From: Halanaerobiales bacterium
GTDB lineage: Bacteria; Bacillota_F; Halanaerobiia; DY22613
Length of the DNA stretch: 53,399 nt
Direction: 5' to 3'
NCBI GenBank assembly: GCA_023128035.1
Contig: JAGMES010000015.1
Location: 1 to 53,399, forward strand
Shown here: positions 42,460 through 49,978 of the stretch, piece after piece
Layout: every line of letters starts with the position of its first letter
Position numbering within the stretch: the stretch's first letter is position 1
Position numbers and translations under genes: made by a program
Notes under the pieces: generated by a model
The model's database searches: none
What the model saw: only the letters and a program-made list of their open reading frames with translations
What the model was told of the DNA's origin: nothing

Positions 42460-43254
42460 TCATTTTACTATCCACTTCACTTTTTCTTTTAATTGCACTT
42501 CTCTTAATTTTTTAATATCAAATGAATTATAAGCATATATTTTCCCGTTCTCAATTTCTGGTGCAGTTATTTGATATACTATATTTGGACAACCTATTGT
42601 AGGCCAAGCAGGGGAATGTATTGCTCCCGCACCCATTAATAGTTTGTCAAGCATTGCAACATACCCAGCTTTTAAAGCACGATGTAAAAAGTCCTTATCC
42701 TCAAAACCCCAACCCACATCATATCGCTCATCATAAGAATTTATATCCAAATATAATTGAAGAGGGGCAGCACCAAAACTGTATGTAAAAGCAGGGTTTT
42801 CTACATTTACAAAGCGAGCATTCCCACCTATTCCTCTTTGGGACATATAATCTACGAATGGCTTCTCATTATTAAAAGCCTGTGATTTTTGTCCTATCAA
42901 AAGAAACTTTCCATCAAAGTGAGATATGTCGTTTTGTAGAACATCAAAAAAATCTTCTTTAAAGAAAATATAATCATCCGCTCTTACAACCCACTCGTTT
43001 TCCACGAATGAAATTGCTGTATTAAGAGATTGTGAAAAATCCCGATTCCATTCCTGAGTAGATGGTTTACAAGGAGAATAAACTATTTGTTTATATCCTT
43101 CTTGTTCAGATAACCATTGTTTAGTTTTTTCGTTGTAGTTACTATCTATGATTATTAACTCACTTTCTTCGTGAGTATTTTTAAACAAATTCTCCAGAAC
43201 TTTGGGACCACGGTTAGTAGCCACAATAATTGATGTACCAAAAGGTGTTTTCAT
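42460..43254 (-). CDS. GT2-type glycosyltransferase
   Basis: A 264-residue GT-A glycosyltransferase: SIIVATNRGPKVLENLF at the start, WVVRADDYIFF as the metal-binding region, and YDVGWGFEDKDFLHRALKAGY near residue 180, the acceptor-side motif shared with GT7/GT27-like enzymes. First gene of the glycan run, preceded by recurring elements at 43309-43386 that may act as its promoter or operator. Donor and acceptor unknown. The stop overlaps an ATG (ATGA) of an 18-codon frame. Confidence 0.8.
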   Translation of the reverse strand: MKTPFGTSIIVATNRGPKVLENLFKNTHEESELIIIDSNYNEKTKQWLSEQEGYKQIVYSPCKPSTQEWNRDFSQSLNTAISFVENEWVVRADDYIFFKEDFFDVLQNDISHFDGKFLLIGQKSQAFNNEKPFVDYMSQRGIGGNARFVNVENPAFTYSFGAAPLQLYLDINSYDERYDVGWGFEDKDFLHRALKAGYVAMLDKLLMGAGAIHSPAWPTIGCPNIVYQITAPEIENGKIYAYNSFDIKKLREVQLKEKVKWIVK

Positions 43255-43308
43255 ATTTTTATGTGCCTCTTCTTTTTTTTGTTCTAAAATTATTAATTAT
43301 AAGAAAAC

Positions 43309-43386
43309 ATAGTAAAGTATAGGTATGAAATATCTGTTTACGATACTGAATATATCGTATTAGAATTTAGTTTAAATTACATAGGT
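43309..43386. promoter_or_regulatory. Recurring intergenic elements upstream of the glycan run
   Basis: ATAGTAAAGTATAGG at 43309-43323 and TTACATAGGT (reverse complement of the CTATGTAA decamer) at 43377-43386. An additional local direct repeat, AGAATTTAGTT(T)AAATT, occurs at 43362-43378 and 43392-43407. The block sits between the tRNA and the first glycosyltransferase gene, so it could control the leftward glycan/head operon. Relative orientation of the two elements differs from the rightward copies. Confidence 0.45.
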
Positions 43387-43449
43387 TTATCAGAATTTAG
43401 TTAAATTCTTGAGTTTCTCTTTCACTATCTCAAAACCCAACTCTTTTCA

Positions 43450-43524
43450 TGGAAGTGATGAGAATTCGAACTCATAGCTTCTTCCTTGCAAAGGAAGTAT
43501 TCTGCCAATTGGAATTACACCCCC
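43450..43524 (-). tRNA. tRNA-Ala (UGC anticodon)
   Basis: On the minus strand the sequence folds into a cloverleaf: acceptor stem GGGGGTG with CACTTCC (two G-U pairs), D stem ATTC/GAAT, anticodon stem CTTCC/GGAAG with loop TTTGCAA (anticodon TGC), a five-base variable loop and a T stem ATGAG/CTCAT. The third acceptor pair is G3-U70, the identity mark of alanine tRNA, and A follows as base 73; CCA is not encoded. The T loop has eight bases (TTCGAATT) instead of seven, and the D arm has an extra base before the usual A14, so it is either divergent or decaying. Confidence 0.75.
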
Positions 43525-43533
43525 AAATAAATA

Positions 43534-43686
43534 TTAATCACCTCTAAAGTAAAAACCAATTGCTGCCCCGGTTAATCCTATAAGAGCTTCGGGGACTGTC
43601 ATTTCATGTAGATACATGATACAAACTGAAAGACTTAACATTAATGCAATAGTTGCTCGGACTGGATGAATGTTTTTTGTTCTCAT
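43534..43686 (-). CDS. Small membrane protein (50 aa)
   Basis: A 50-codon gene five bases after the upstream stop, with AGGAATTGATTAAA before ATG 43686. Two short hydrophobic spans (ATIALMLSLSVCIMYL and ALIGLTGAAIGFYF) separated by His-Glu suggest a hairpin in the membrane. With the two-span protein just upstream it could form a holin-like pair, but there is no lysin gene in the window. It ends ten bases before the tRNA. Confidence 0.55.
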   Translation of the reverse strand: MRTKNIHPVRATIALMLSLSVCIMYLHEMTVPEALIGLTGAAIGFYFRGD

Positions 43687-43691
43687 TTTAA

Positions 43692-43970
43692 TCAATTCCT
43701 ATATTTCTCTCTTTCTCCCTCATCAAAAATAGCTTTCCAGTTCCTATCTTTTATAGCACGTATCAAAGCAGGTAATTGAGACCATTTAATCATTAACAAG
43801 AAACCTATGAAAATAAATATCATCCCGAAAATCTCATGCCCAATTATCTCCAAATCCATACCTCCTCCATTTGAAAAATAGTGTTCGGCTACCAAAGCTA
43901 CACCTAAACCAAATAACCCAAAACCAAGTATCTTACGATTTTTTTTCCAATTAAAGTTATTCCCTGTCAT
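43692..43970 (-). CDS. Membrane protein, two TM segments
   Basis: A 92-residue protein with a basic N-terminus, spans at about residues 13-30 (Gly/Leu-rich) and 44-62, and a charged C-terminal tail (KDRNWKAIFDEGEREKYRN) likely in the cytoplasm. Coupled to the preceding gene by ATGA. The layout is compatible with a holin or small scaffold for membrane remodelling; no family recognised. Confidence 0.55.
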   Translation of the reverse strand: MTGNNFNWKKNRKILGFGLFGLGVALVAEHYFSNGGGMDLEIIGHEIFGMIFIFIGFLLMIKWSQLPALIRAIKDRNWKAIFDEGEREKYRN

Positions 43971-44158
43971 TCTTTTTTCCTACATTTCCATCTCAAACAT
44001 TCCTCTAACTCATTCCTCATTCTTCTGTCCTTTTTAGATATGTGTTTCAATTTATATTTAAGTCTATCAACGGAAAGATAGCAAAAATCATAATCCTTAG
44101 GATTATCCCAAACATCTCTACGCTCCATTGATAGATATTTCCTTAGTTCTTTTTTCAT
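43967..44158 (-). CDS. Unknown small basic protein
   Basis: A 63-residue protein rich in Lys and Arg, with a Cys-containing C-terminus (CLRWKCRKKE). Probably helical and able to bind nucleic acid or acidic membrane. ATGA overlap with the downstream membrane protein gene suggests co-translation. No family recognised. Confidence 0.5.
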   Translation of the reverse strand: MKKELRKYLSMERRDVWDNPKDYDFCYLSVDRLKYKLKHISKKDRRMRNELEECLRWKCRKKE

Positions 44159-44195
44159 CTTTTAATTTAAATTACTAAGCATTCATTTATATAGT

Positions 44196-44519
44196 TTAGT
44201 ATTTACCTATAGGTTTTACCTGTGCTTCAATGCCCTTCTCTATTTCGTTGCAGACTTCTTGATTCAATTTAATTATAGTTCGAGAAATAGAGTCAAGATA
44301 TATATCCAAAACACATAAATCTGAGAGAACTTTATTTGTCACACATTTAGGTTGTATATCTTCACATTTTTCATCTTGTGGCTCCCCAAAACCAAATGTT
44401 ACATTAGAAAATCTATTAATGTCATCTAACATATTACTCGATTTAATTATTAATAATTTTATTTTATGCTGTACCCTATCTAATTTTCCTTCTTTAACTT
44501 CTGTCCGAGTTTGTTCCAT
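44196..44519 (-). CDS. Unknown helical protein
   Basis: A 107-residue protein predicted mainly helical: a charged start, two hydrophobic helices (KIKLLIIKSSNMLDDI and LCVLDIYLDSISRTIIKLNQ) and a Cys-rich middle (CEDIQPKC). The heptad-like spacing suggests a coiled coil or helical bundle. It lies at the start of the run leading to the small membrane proteins. Function unknown. Confidence 0.5.
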   Translation of the reverse strand: MEQTRTEVKEGKLDRVQHKIKLLIIKSSNMLDDINRFSNVTFGFGEPQDEKCEDIQPKCVTNKVLSDLCVLDIYLDSISRTIIKLNQEVCNEIEKGIEAQVKPIGKY

Positions 44520-44622
44520 ATTTTATGAACCTCTTAGTTTATTTTTTATAATTAATATTCTATTATCACTTCATAACATTAACTTATAATAATGAAATGG
44601 TCTTGTTTATTCTTATCAGAAT

Positions 44623-44632
44623 TTACATAGAA
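44623..44632 (-). promoter_or_regulatory. CTATGTAA decamer upstream of 44519
   Basis: On the minus strand this reads TTCTATGTAA, a variant of the TCCTATGTAA decamer, followed by ATTCTGATAA, which also occurs close to the decamer at 43377. It lies about 100 bases before the helical-protein gene, in a gap of roughly 215 bases with no other visible feature. Confidence 0.35.
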
Positions 44633-44734
44633 TTAGTTATAATAGAGAAATATTAATAGACTTCCATACTCTCAAATACTTATTTTATTATTTCCTCATT
44701 TATTTAGAGATTCCTTTTTTTAAATTTGGGATGG

Positions 44735-45253
44735 TTATCTAAACCCCTCGGCTATTGAGTTTATTAAACCCATATTCTTATTTATCTTAAGAATATGAAA
44801 AATTGCATTATGAATCACTGTTGGTATGTAAATTACGTTTTCCATATCAATATGATGGGCATCACATTTAATCCCTTCTATAGAATTATTCAACGGGTTA
44901 AAACCCATTTTATTTCGTCTAAAAGCATTTCTGGTAAGCTCTTGTGTTTTTCGCTGAGGATATGTTTTTCTTTTACTTCTCCTACTTTGTTCCCTACGTC
45001 TCTCTATATCGTTATGTCTATACTTCTCTTGATATTGTTTGACATTATTCGGATTTTCCGCTCTCCATTTTTGAACTCTTATTCGTTCATTTTCTTTATG
45101 AGTAACATAGTGTCTCTTCCAATTTTCTTTTTGATCAGAAATACCAATACTCGAATTACCGCATACCAATCCTTTTCGATTAACAATAATTTGAATGTAA
45201 CTTGAAAAGCCACCAATATTTTTTTGGAAAATAGTTAGTTTTTTATATATCAT
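44735..45253 (-). CDS. HNH-type homing endonuclease with 15-residue repeats (copy 2)
   Basis: A 172-residue relative of the proteins at 16676 and 49346. It has two to three of the 15-residue units (one begins WRAENPNN, the next YRHND), a basic linker, and the catalytic end FNPLNNSIEG, CDAHHIDMEN, VIYIPTVIHNAIFH, then a final INSIAEGF. Here the GHHI and HRS motifs have become AHHI and HNA, making it the most diverged copy. The ATG overlaps the stop of the phosphoesterase-like gene (ATGA), so it is inserted cleanly at a gene junction. Confidence 0.65.
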   Translation of the reverse strand: MIYKKLTIFQKNIGGFSSYIQIIVNRKGLVCGNSSIGISDQKENWKRHYVTHKENERIRVQKWRAENPNNVKQYQEKYRHNDIERRREQSRRSKRKTYPQRKTQELTRNAFRRNKMGFNPLNNSIEGIKCDAHHIDMENVIYIPTVIHNAIFHILKINKNMGLINSIAEGFR

Positions 45254-46557
45254 TTACATTCAGCCTCTCTACTTCCCCATTCTTCATATTCTTCCTTGCT
45301 AAATTTGTCAAGCTTCATTTCACTAATTATATTATGAGTACCCTTATCAAGATGACAATAGGGATTAGTAGGGTATGGCTGAGCAGTAGATTCCCAAAAC
45401 CAATATAATGGCTCTCCTTTTGGTCTCTTAAAAGCCTTAATTACAAATTTACCGTTAAACAATTTCTTATTTAAAGCCGGTAATTTATCATCGGAATAAA
45501 AGAAAAGTTCATGGTAATCTGGACGTTCACATCCAGTAGAGACCTTACCCGTCCAGATTGTTCCAAGATAACCATATCCAAACTTTGTAGCACCCACGTC
45601 TCCGGGAGCTATCCAGAAACTACTACTATGCATAATATATTTATCAATTATCTTTGCTCCCTCTTTATTAATTAATGGTTCTTCAACTTTCTTAATAACC
45701 CTCTCTGGTTCGGAGATTCCTGATTTCATTTTCGAGAGAAACAAAACTTTTTGAACGTTAGCGGGACCGGCTTGTTTAGGATTTAATTCACCAAGCATTC
45801 CTCGTATATAAGATTTCATATCTTCATCAACAATTACACCTTGGAATATCTTTTCTTTTAAACCACTTAATATCCATCGAAGATCACAATGGTTGCTATG
45901 CCCTAATATTATTTCTTGAAAGGATTTCTTACCTTTATCAAATACCTCTTTGTCTTCTGGTAAAACGCCTCTAATGTGGAATTGGGCAAAAGCGATACCA
46001 TTTCTTTGATCTGAATAATATTTTTTAGGAAGGGATTTTAATTTATAATCTTTAACAATTTTCTTATATTCTTCTTCTGGAAGGACTTTCGTAGATTTTT
46101 CAGAATCCTCATATTCAAAGGTAAAATATTGTAATGGAGATTTAATGAAGTTCTTAATATTATCTGGAAGACTTATATTTCTTGGTATTTTAAAGTTATT
46201 AACCTCTTTTATCTCATATACATAAAAAGGATAATTAAAATTATGCTTTTCAGTTATTTTATGTAAGTTAATACCCTCTTGAAACATTATTTCATCATTT
46301 ATTTCTTTAACTCTACCAAAAGTAAGAATACCATAAGCAAATTCTCTATCGCAATATAAGAATTTTTGATTAGTAAGATTGTATTCCTTTTGTCTAACTA
46401 TAGCTTTCTTTTCTTGAGAATATACTAATTTTGCATATTTAGAAGGTATATAAATCCCTTTGTTAAGAACATGAACATTTTTAGTTGTCCGAGACTGAAG
46501 TTCAGACTTTACCATTTCAAATAGTAAATCCAAATTCCCTTTACTTAATTTTTTCAT
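45250..46557 (-). CDS. LigD-type 3'-phosphoesterase-like protein
   Basis: A 435-residue protein. From about residue 188 the text resembles the phosphoesterase domain of bacterial/archaeal LigD: AQFHIRG (His194), HCDLRW (His223, Asp225, Arg227), then GYGYLGTIWTGKV, LNKKLFNGKFVIKAF and YWFWES, the strands that end that domain. Such enzymes trim ribonucleotides or phosphates from 3' ends before ligation. The first 180 residues are a separate domain with no family recognised. The neighbouring ligase at 47043 supports a joint role in end repair. There is no ribosome binding site, so it may be leaderless. Medium certainty. Confidence 0.55.
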   Translation of the reverse strand: MKKLSKGNLDLLFEMVKSELQSRTTKNVHVLNKGIYIPSKYAKLVYSQEKKAIVRQKEYNLTNQKFLYCDREFAYGILTFGRVKEINDEIMFQEGINLHKITEKHNFNYPFYVYEIKEVNNFKIPRNISLPDNIKNFIKSPLQYFTFEYEDSEKSTKVLPEEEYKKIVKDYKLKSLPKKYYSDQRNGIAFAQFHIRGVLPEDKEVFDKGKKSFQEIILGHSNHCDLRWILSGLKEKIFQGVIVDEDMKSYIRGMLGELNPKQAGPANVQKVLFLSKMKSGISEPERVIKKVEEPLINKEGAKIIDKYIMHSSSFWIAPGDVGATKFGYGYLGTIWTGKVSTGCERPDYHELFFYSDDKLPALNKKLFNGKFVIKAFKRPKGEPLYWFWESTAQPYPTNPYCHLDKGTHNIISEMKLDKFSKEEYEEWGSREAECK

Positions 46558-46610
46558 TTATAATCTTTTTTTACTATCATCTATTTCTACAGAAATTACA
46601 ATTAGCAACT

Positions 46611-46769
46611 TTAGTTATATTTTCTTATGTTTCTTTTCCTCGATTTTATCAACTGTTGTACTTCTTCTGTAGTAACAAAAGCTCCTACAACATTAGAAAT
46701 TTGCTCTGCTGTTGCTTTGTTATTAATAGAAATTAACTCTTCTACAATATCTCGTATATATCCTTTCAT
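46611..46769 (-). CDS. Small protein, possible helix-turn-helix (52 aa)
   Basis: A 52-codon frame on the minus strand: an N-terminal helix (YIRDIVEELISI), then NKATAEQISNVVG and TTEEVQQLIKSRKR, the length and spacing of two DNA-recognition helices, with a basic end. It lies in the gap between the ligase and phosphoesterase-like genes, where a local regulator would fit. The ribosome binding site is weak. Confidence 0.5.
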   Translation of the reverse strand: MKGYIRDIVEELISINNKATAEQISNVVGAFVTTEEVQQLIKSRKRNIRKYN

Positions 46770-47042
46770 TAAAACTTATCTTTCACTTTCATTTTATAAT
46801 TTCTTTAATATTATTATCTTAATATAGGACTCTCTTCTATAATAATATTAATATTTAATATTATAATTATATTATTATTATTATATTTTTATTTATCTCC
46901 AACTATAATAATAATTTTCATATAAATCCAAATTTATTGGTAAATCTATTTCTCTATAATTATTTTCTATTTTCGTATAGAATTTTATTCTACTAATAAT
47001 AGGAAAATATCTTTTCATATATTTGTATTCCTAATAAGTTAA
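46770..47042. other. Extremely AT-rich gap
   Basis: About 270 bases with long runs of TAATATTA and ATTATTATT words, well above the average AT content of the window. No frame, hairpin with T tract or tRNA stands out. Such a stretch could be a promoter region for the genes downstream, a replication origin or simply unconstrained DNA. Confidence 0.5.
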
Positions 47043-49349
47043 TTATATATTATTATTTAAACTTTTATACAATTCCTTTAATTTATCTAAGGACAATAAC
47101 CTAGCATGTTCTATAAACTTCTTAAGCTCTCTAGGAATTCTCTTACCTTCAATATGAGATAAATCTTCAATAGACATTCTTTTTGGTTCTAATAAACTTA
47201 ATCTATATAAAACTGTAAGATCATCACTTATCTTTCTTTCAGGAACTAATTCTACACATCTTCCTACATAAAAAGAATATCTTGGATATTCGGGATGTTC
47301 TTCATTATCATATCTAATAATCTCTTCTGCTGATACTCTTAGAATTTCTCCTACATCACCTTGTATATTACTATTATTCGTTTTGGACATTACCAAAACA
47401 TATCTTCCCTTTTTCTTATCTAAAACTTCTTTACCTCTATACAATTTGTTATCCATAAGAACTCCTGCAGTATCGTACCAATCCTTAGTTTTCATAGAAG
47501 CTAATGCTTTTGCATATTCTTCTGATATATCTAAACCCGTTAAATAATTGAATGTCCTTGTTGTTCCTTTTACTTTATCCTTTGTTAATATAACAGTATC
47601 TATTTCTCTGAAGATTTTAATTTTTGTCCATGTCTTATTATTTCCTAAGATGTATTTCCCGTCTGTTTGCTTCAAAACTACCCCTTCTGCTAAATGAGTA
47701 ACATACTTATTATCTTTTCTTAATCCCTTATTATTAATAATAAAATCCCAAACTTTCTTTATGTCTGCTATCCTACCTGCTTTTATAATATATGCGGAAT
47801 GTCCCGCTTCAGTTTTTAAAGTTGGATGTTCTATAAAGATGTGTTTAGAATCTTTTACTTTCTGAAGGTATTTTAATCTTTCAAGTAATGATAATTCCAT
47901 AAGATTCTTACCTTCATAATACATTATATCAAATACATACAAATATGAAAATGGTGTAAGTTTTTCAGCATCCATCTTTGAGTTTACTATTGAATTCATA
48001 ATCGTTCTGTGCAAACCTTCTGTTCCATCCATTGCAAATAATTCAGCATCAGCTATTGTATTATTAGGAAAGTTCTCTTCAATTTCTTTAATCAAAGCAA
48101 TAAGACGGTGGGAGATATTAGGAGATTTACGTTTAAGTCCCTCAGGATCCACAAGTATTGTAGCTTTATTATCTACTTTCAAGACAGTTACTCTTAACCC
48201 GTCTATCTTACTTGAAACAAGAATATTTTTCTTATCCCAACCAAGACGCTTTAAATCACTTTCAAGTAGTTCAAAATCCATTCTGTACCCAGGTTTAGAT
48301 AAGCTAAGATAATCTGCTTTCAATTCTTTAGTTTTCTTTACTTCGCCTGTAAGATGTAAACTTTCTCTCGCTTCTCTTATAAACCTACTTAAAATATTAG
48401 GATTTTTATTGTCCTTAAAATATTCTGATGCCTCTCCCTCAATCCTCTTAATTGAATTCAAATCACAATTATAAGAATAACCATCTTCCAAGCATTCTTT
48501 ATAATGTTTTTTCACAAATTGTTTAGCGTGTTTTTCGCAAAACCAAACTAATGCCATTCCTTCAGCCCAAAGAATCTCATATTGAGGAGGAGATTTACAT
48601 TCCATACAGGAAGAACGAGAATGTTGAGATTTCTTATTCCGCTTTTCTTTAATCTCTTTTAATTCCTTTACTAACTTTTTATCATATTGTAAAGTCATAT
48701 CTTCTGAAGCCCAATAAGTAGGAATATTCCAATTATCTTTTAATGTCTTCAATACTTCATTCTTATGAGTAATTAAATCCTTACGGAAATTAGTAAGAGA
48801 AATAGATAATAAACCTTTATGTTTCTTAGTTCTTTCTATTGAAGTCAGGAAGTTCTTAAATGTTATCTTCTTCTTGTCATCTTTTGCAAAGTTTCCGACT
48901 CCACAGATTAAATGAGAAGCTGGCAATGAAATGTCTTTTATGAGCTGTTGACTCAAATAGAAAGATAATTCGGGGATTACACATAAATTATGTTTGGGAA
49001 ACTTAATACCGATTTGCGGATGATGAGGAGAAACTGGACATTTAATCACGTTTATTCTTAAATTATTAATCTTAAAGTTTTTGGTTATCAATTTAATATG
49101 CTTTCTTAATTCTACATCTTCAGCATATTCTTTAATTGCTCCTATTGAATAAATAGGAATATTCTTATCAACATAAAACTGATATTTTGAATATTCATCT
49201 CTGTCAATATCAAGAATAAATACTGCATCTATATTCTCTACTTCTTGGGTTGGCTCTATTAATATTCTTGTTTCACCTTCCTCTACTAATATACAGGAAT
49301 GGTATTTGTTAGTAGCTAAAGTACCCAAAAACGTTGTTTTAATAGTCAT
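47043..49349 (-). CDS. ATP-dependent DNA ligase with degenerate metallo-beta-lactamase domain
   Basis: A 768-residue fusion. Residues 1-220 have the strand order of a metallo-beta-lactamase fold (FLGTLATNKYHSCILVEEGE, then IDAVFILDIDRDE), but the HxHxDH metal motif is lost, so this part is probably inactive. Residues 248-274 form a zinc site (Cys248, Cys251, Cys271, His274). Residues 375-600 are a ligase core: KIDGLR with nucleophile Lys381, DAELFAMDG (434-442), FDIMYYEG (473-480), EGVVLK (555-560) and TKIKI (575-579). A C-terminal domain follows. It should seal nicks in DNA, and the fusion suggests end recognition. Confidence 0.8.
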   Translation of the reverse strand: MTIKTTFLGTLATNKYHSCILVEEGETRILIEPTQEVENIDAVFILDIDRDEYSKYQFYVDKNIPIYSIGAIKEYAEDVELRKHIKLITKNFKINNLRINVIKCPVSPHHPQIGIKFPKHNLCVIPELSFYLSQQLIKDISLPASHLICGVGNFAKDDKKKITFKNFLTSIERTKKHKGLLSISLTNFRKDLITHKNEVLKTLKDNWNIPTYWASEDMTLQYDKKLVKELKEIKEKRNKKSQHSRSSCMECKSPPQYEILWAEGMALVWFCEKHAKQFVKKHYKECLEDGYSYNCDLNSIKRIEGEASEYFKDNKNPNILSRFIREARESLHLTGEVKKTKELKADYLSLSKPGYRMDFELLESDLKRLGWDKKNILVSSKIDGLRVTVLKVDNKATILVDPEGLKRKSPNISHRLIALIKEIEENFPNNTIADAELFAMDGTEGLHRTIMNSIVNSKMDAEKLTPFSYLYVFDIMYYEGKNLMELSLLERLKYLQKVKDSKHIFIEHPTLKTEAGHSAYIIKAGRIADIKKVWDFIINNKGLRKDNKYVTHLAEGVVLKQTDGKYILGNNKTWTKIKIFREIDTVILTKDKVKGTTRTFNYLTGLDISEEYAKALASMKTKDWYDTAGVLMDNKLYRGKEVLDKKKGRYVLVMSKTNNSNIQGDVGEILRVSAEEIIRYDNEEHPEYPRYSFYVGRCVELVPERKISDDLTVLYRLSLLEPKRMSIEDLSHIEGKRIPRELKKFIEHARLLSLDKLKELYKSLNNNI

Positions 49350-49978
49350 TGTTCTCCTCTATCGTTTAATAAAAAATCAAAAGCTATGCTATTTATTTCA
49401 AACATCCCCTTCCTCGTTTGAAGATTATGGGATACAGAACGATGTAATTCTTTAGGGATATAAATTATTTCCGTACGTGATATATGATGACCCTCCGAAT
49501 TTTCAAATGGTTCATTTAGTGGTATAGCATCTAAAATAATATCACGCCGTTTTATTGCTTTTTTGGCACTGAGTTTCCTAATTTTTTCTGGATTAGCTAT
49601 TTCCCATTTTTTATGAGATTTTCTTACTTTATCTGGATTTCTCTTTTGCCACTCCACAGATTTCTCATTTATTTCTTCTCGATGTGCAATTTGATATTCT
49701 TTATTGTATTTCTTTAATTCACTTTTATGATGCAGTTGATATTTTTTATTATATTCTTTTATCTCTTTTTGATGTTTTTCTCTATATTTCTTTTGATAAT
49801 TTTGATATTTTATTTTATATTTCTCATCCTCTTCCATATGTGCTTTATGATAAGCTGCATTATACTTCCTTATCTTTTCTTTGTGTGTTTTCTGATATTG
49901 TTTTGATATATCTTTGTGTTCACTATAATATTTCTTGCGATATTTTCTTCTTTCTTCTTTATTTTTATACATATTCAT
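49346..49978 (-). CDS. HNH-type homing endonuclease with 15-residue repeats (copy 3)
   Basis: About 210 residues from ATG 49978 (AGGGGAAAG just upstream; ATG 49996 and 49972 are alternatives). It has eight 15-residue units, each starting with Tyr or Trp (for example YREKHQKEIKEYNKK and WQKRNPDKVRKSHKK), with one 7-residue spacer after the third. The catalytic end follows: DAIPLNEPFENSEGHHIS, IYIPKELHRSV, SHNLQTRKGM. The array is twice the length of that in copy 1. The stop overlaps the ligase ATG as ATGA. Nuclease activity and DNA reading by the repeats are inferred. Confidence 0.7.
   Translation of the reverse strand: MNMYKNKEERRKYRKKYYSEHKDISKQYQKTHKEKIRKYNAAYHKAHMEEDEKYKIKYQNYQKKYREKHQKEIKEYNKKYQLHHKSELKKYNKEYQIAHREEINEKSVEWQKRNPDKVRKSHKKWEIANPEKIRKLSAKKAIKRRDIILDAIPLNEPFENSEGHHISRTEIIYIPKELHRSVSHNLQTRKGMFEINSIAFDFLLNDRGEQ

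Noticed and set aside
42406..42463. 18-codon frame (MNSNNFDILEYLPENFEC) linked by ATGA to the glycosyltransferase stop
   Set aside because: Could be a coupling leader for the radical SAM gene, but it is too short to support as a protein.
43692..44158. Holin-endolysin lysis cassette
   Set aside because: Two small membrane proteins are present, but no lysin or pseudomurein peptidase gene is adjacent, so lysis is not supported.
46485..46827. Rightward frames in the gap near 46.5-46.8 kb
   Set aside because: The opposite strand has a better supported 52-codon gene and the end of the phosphoesterase-like gene; the rightward frames are hydrophobic shadows.
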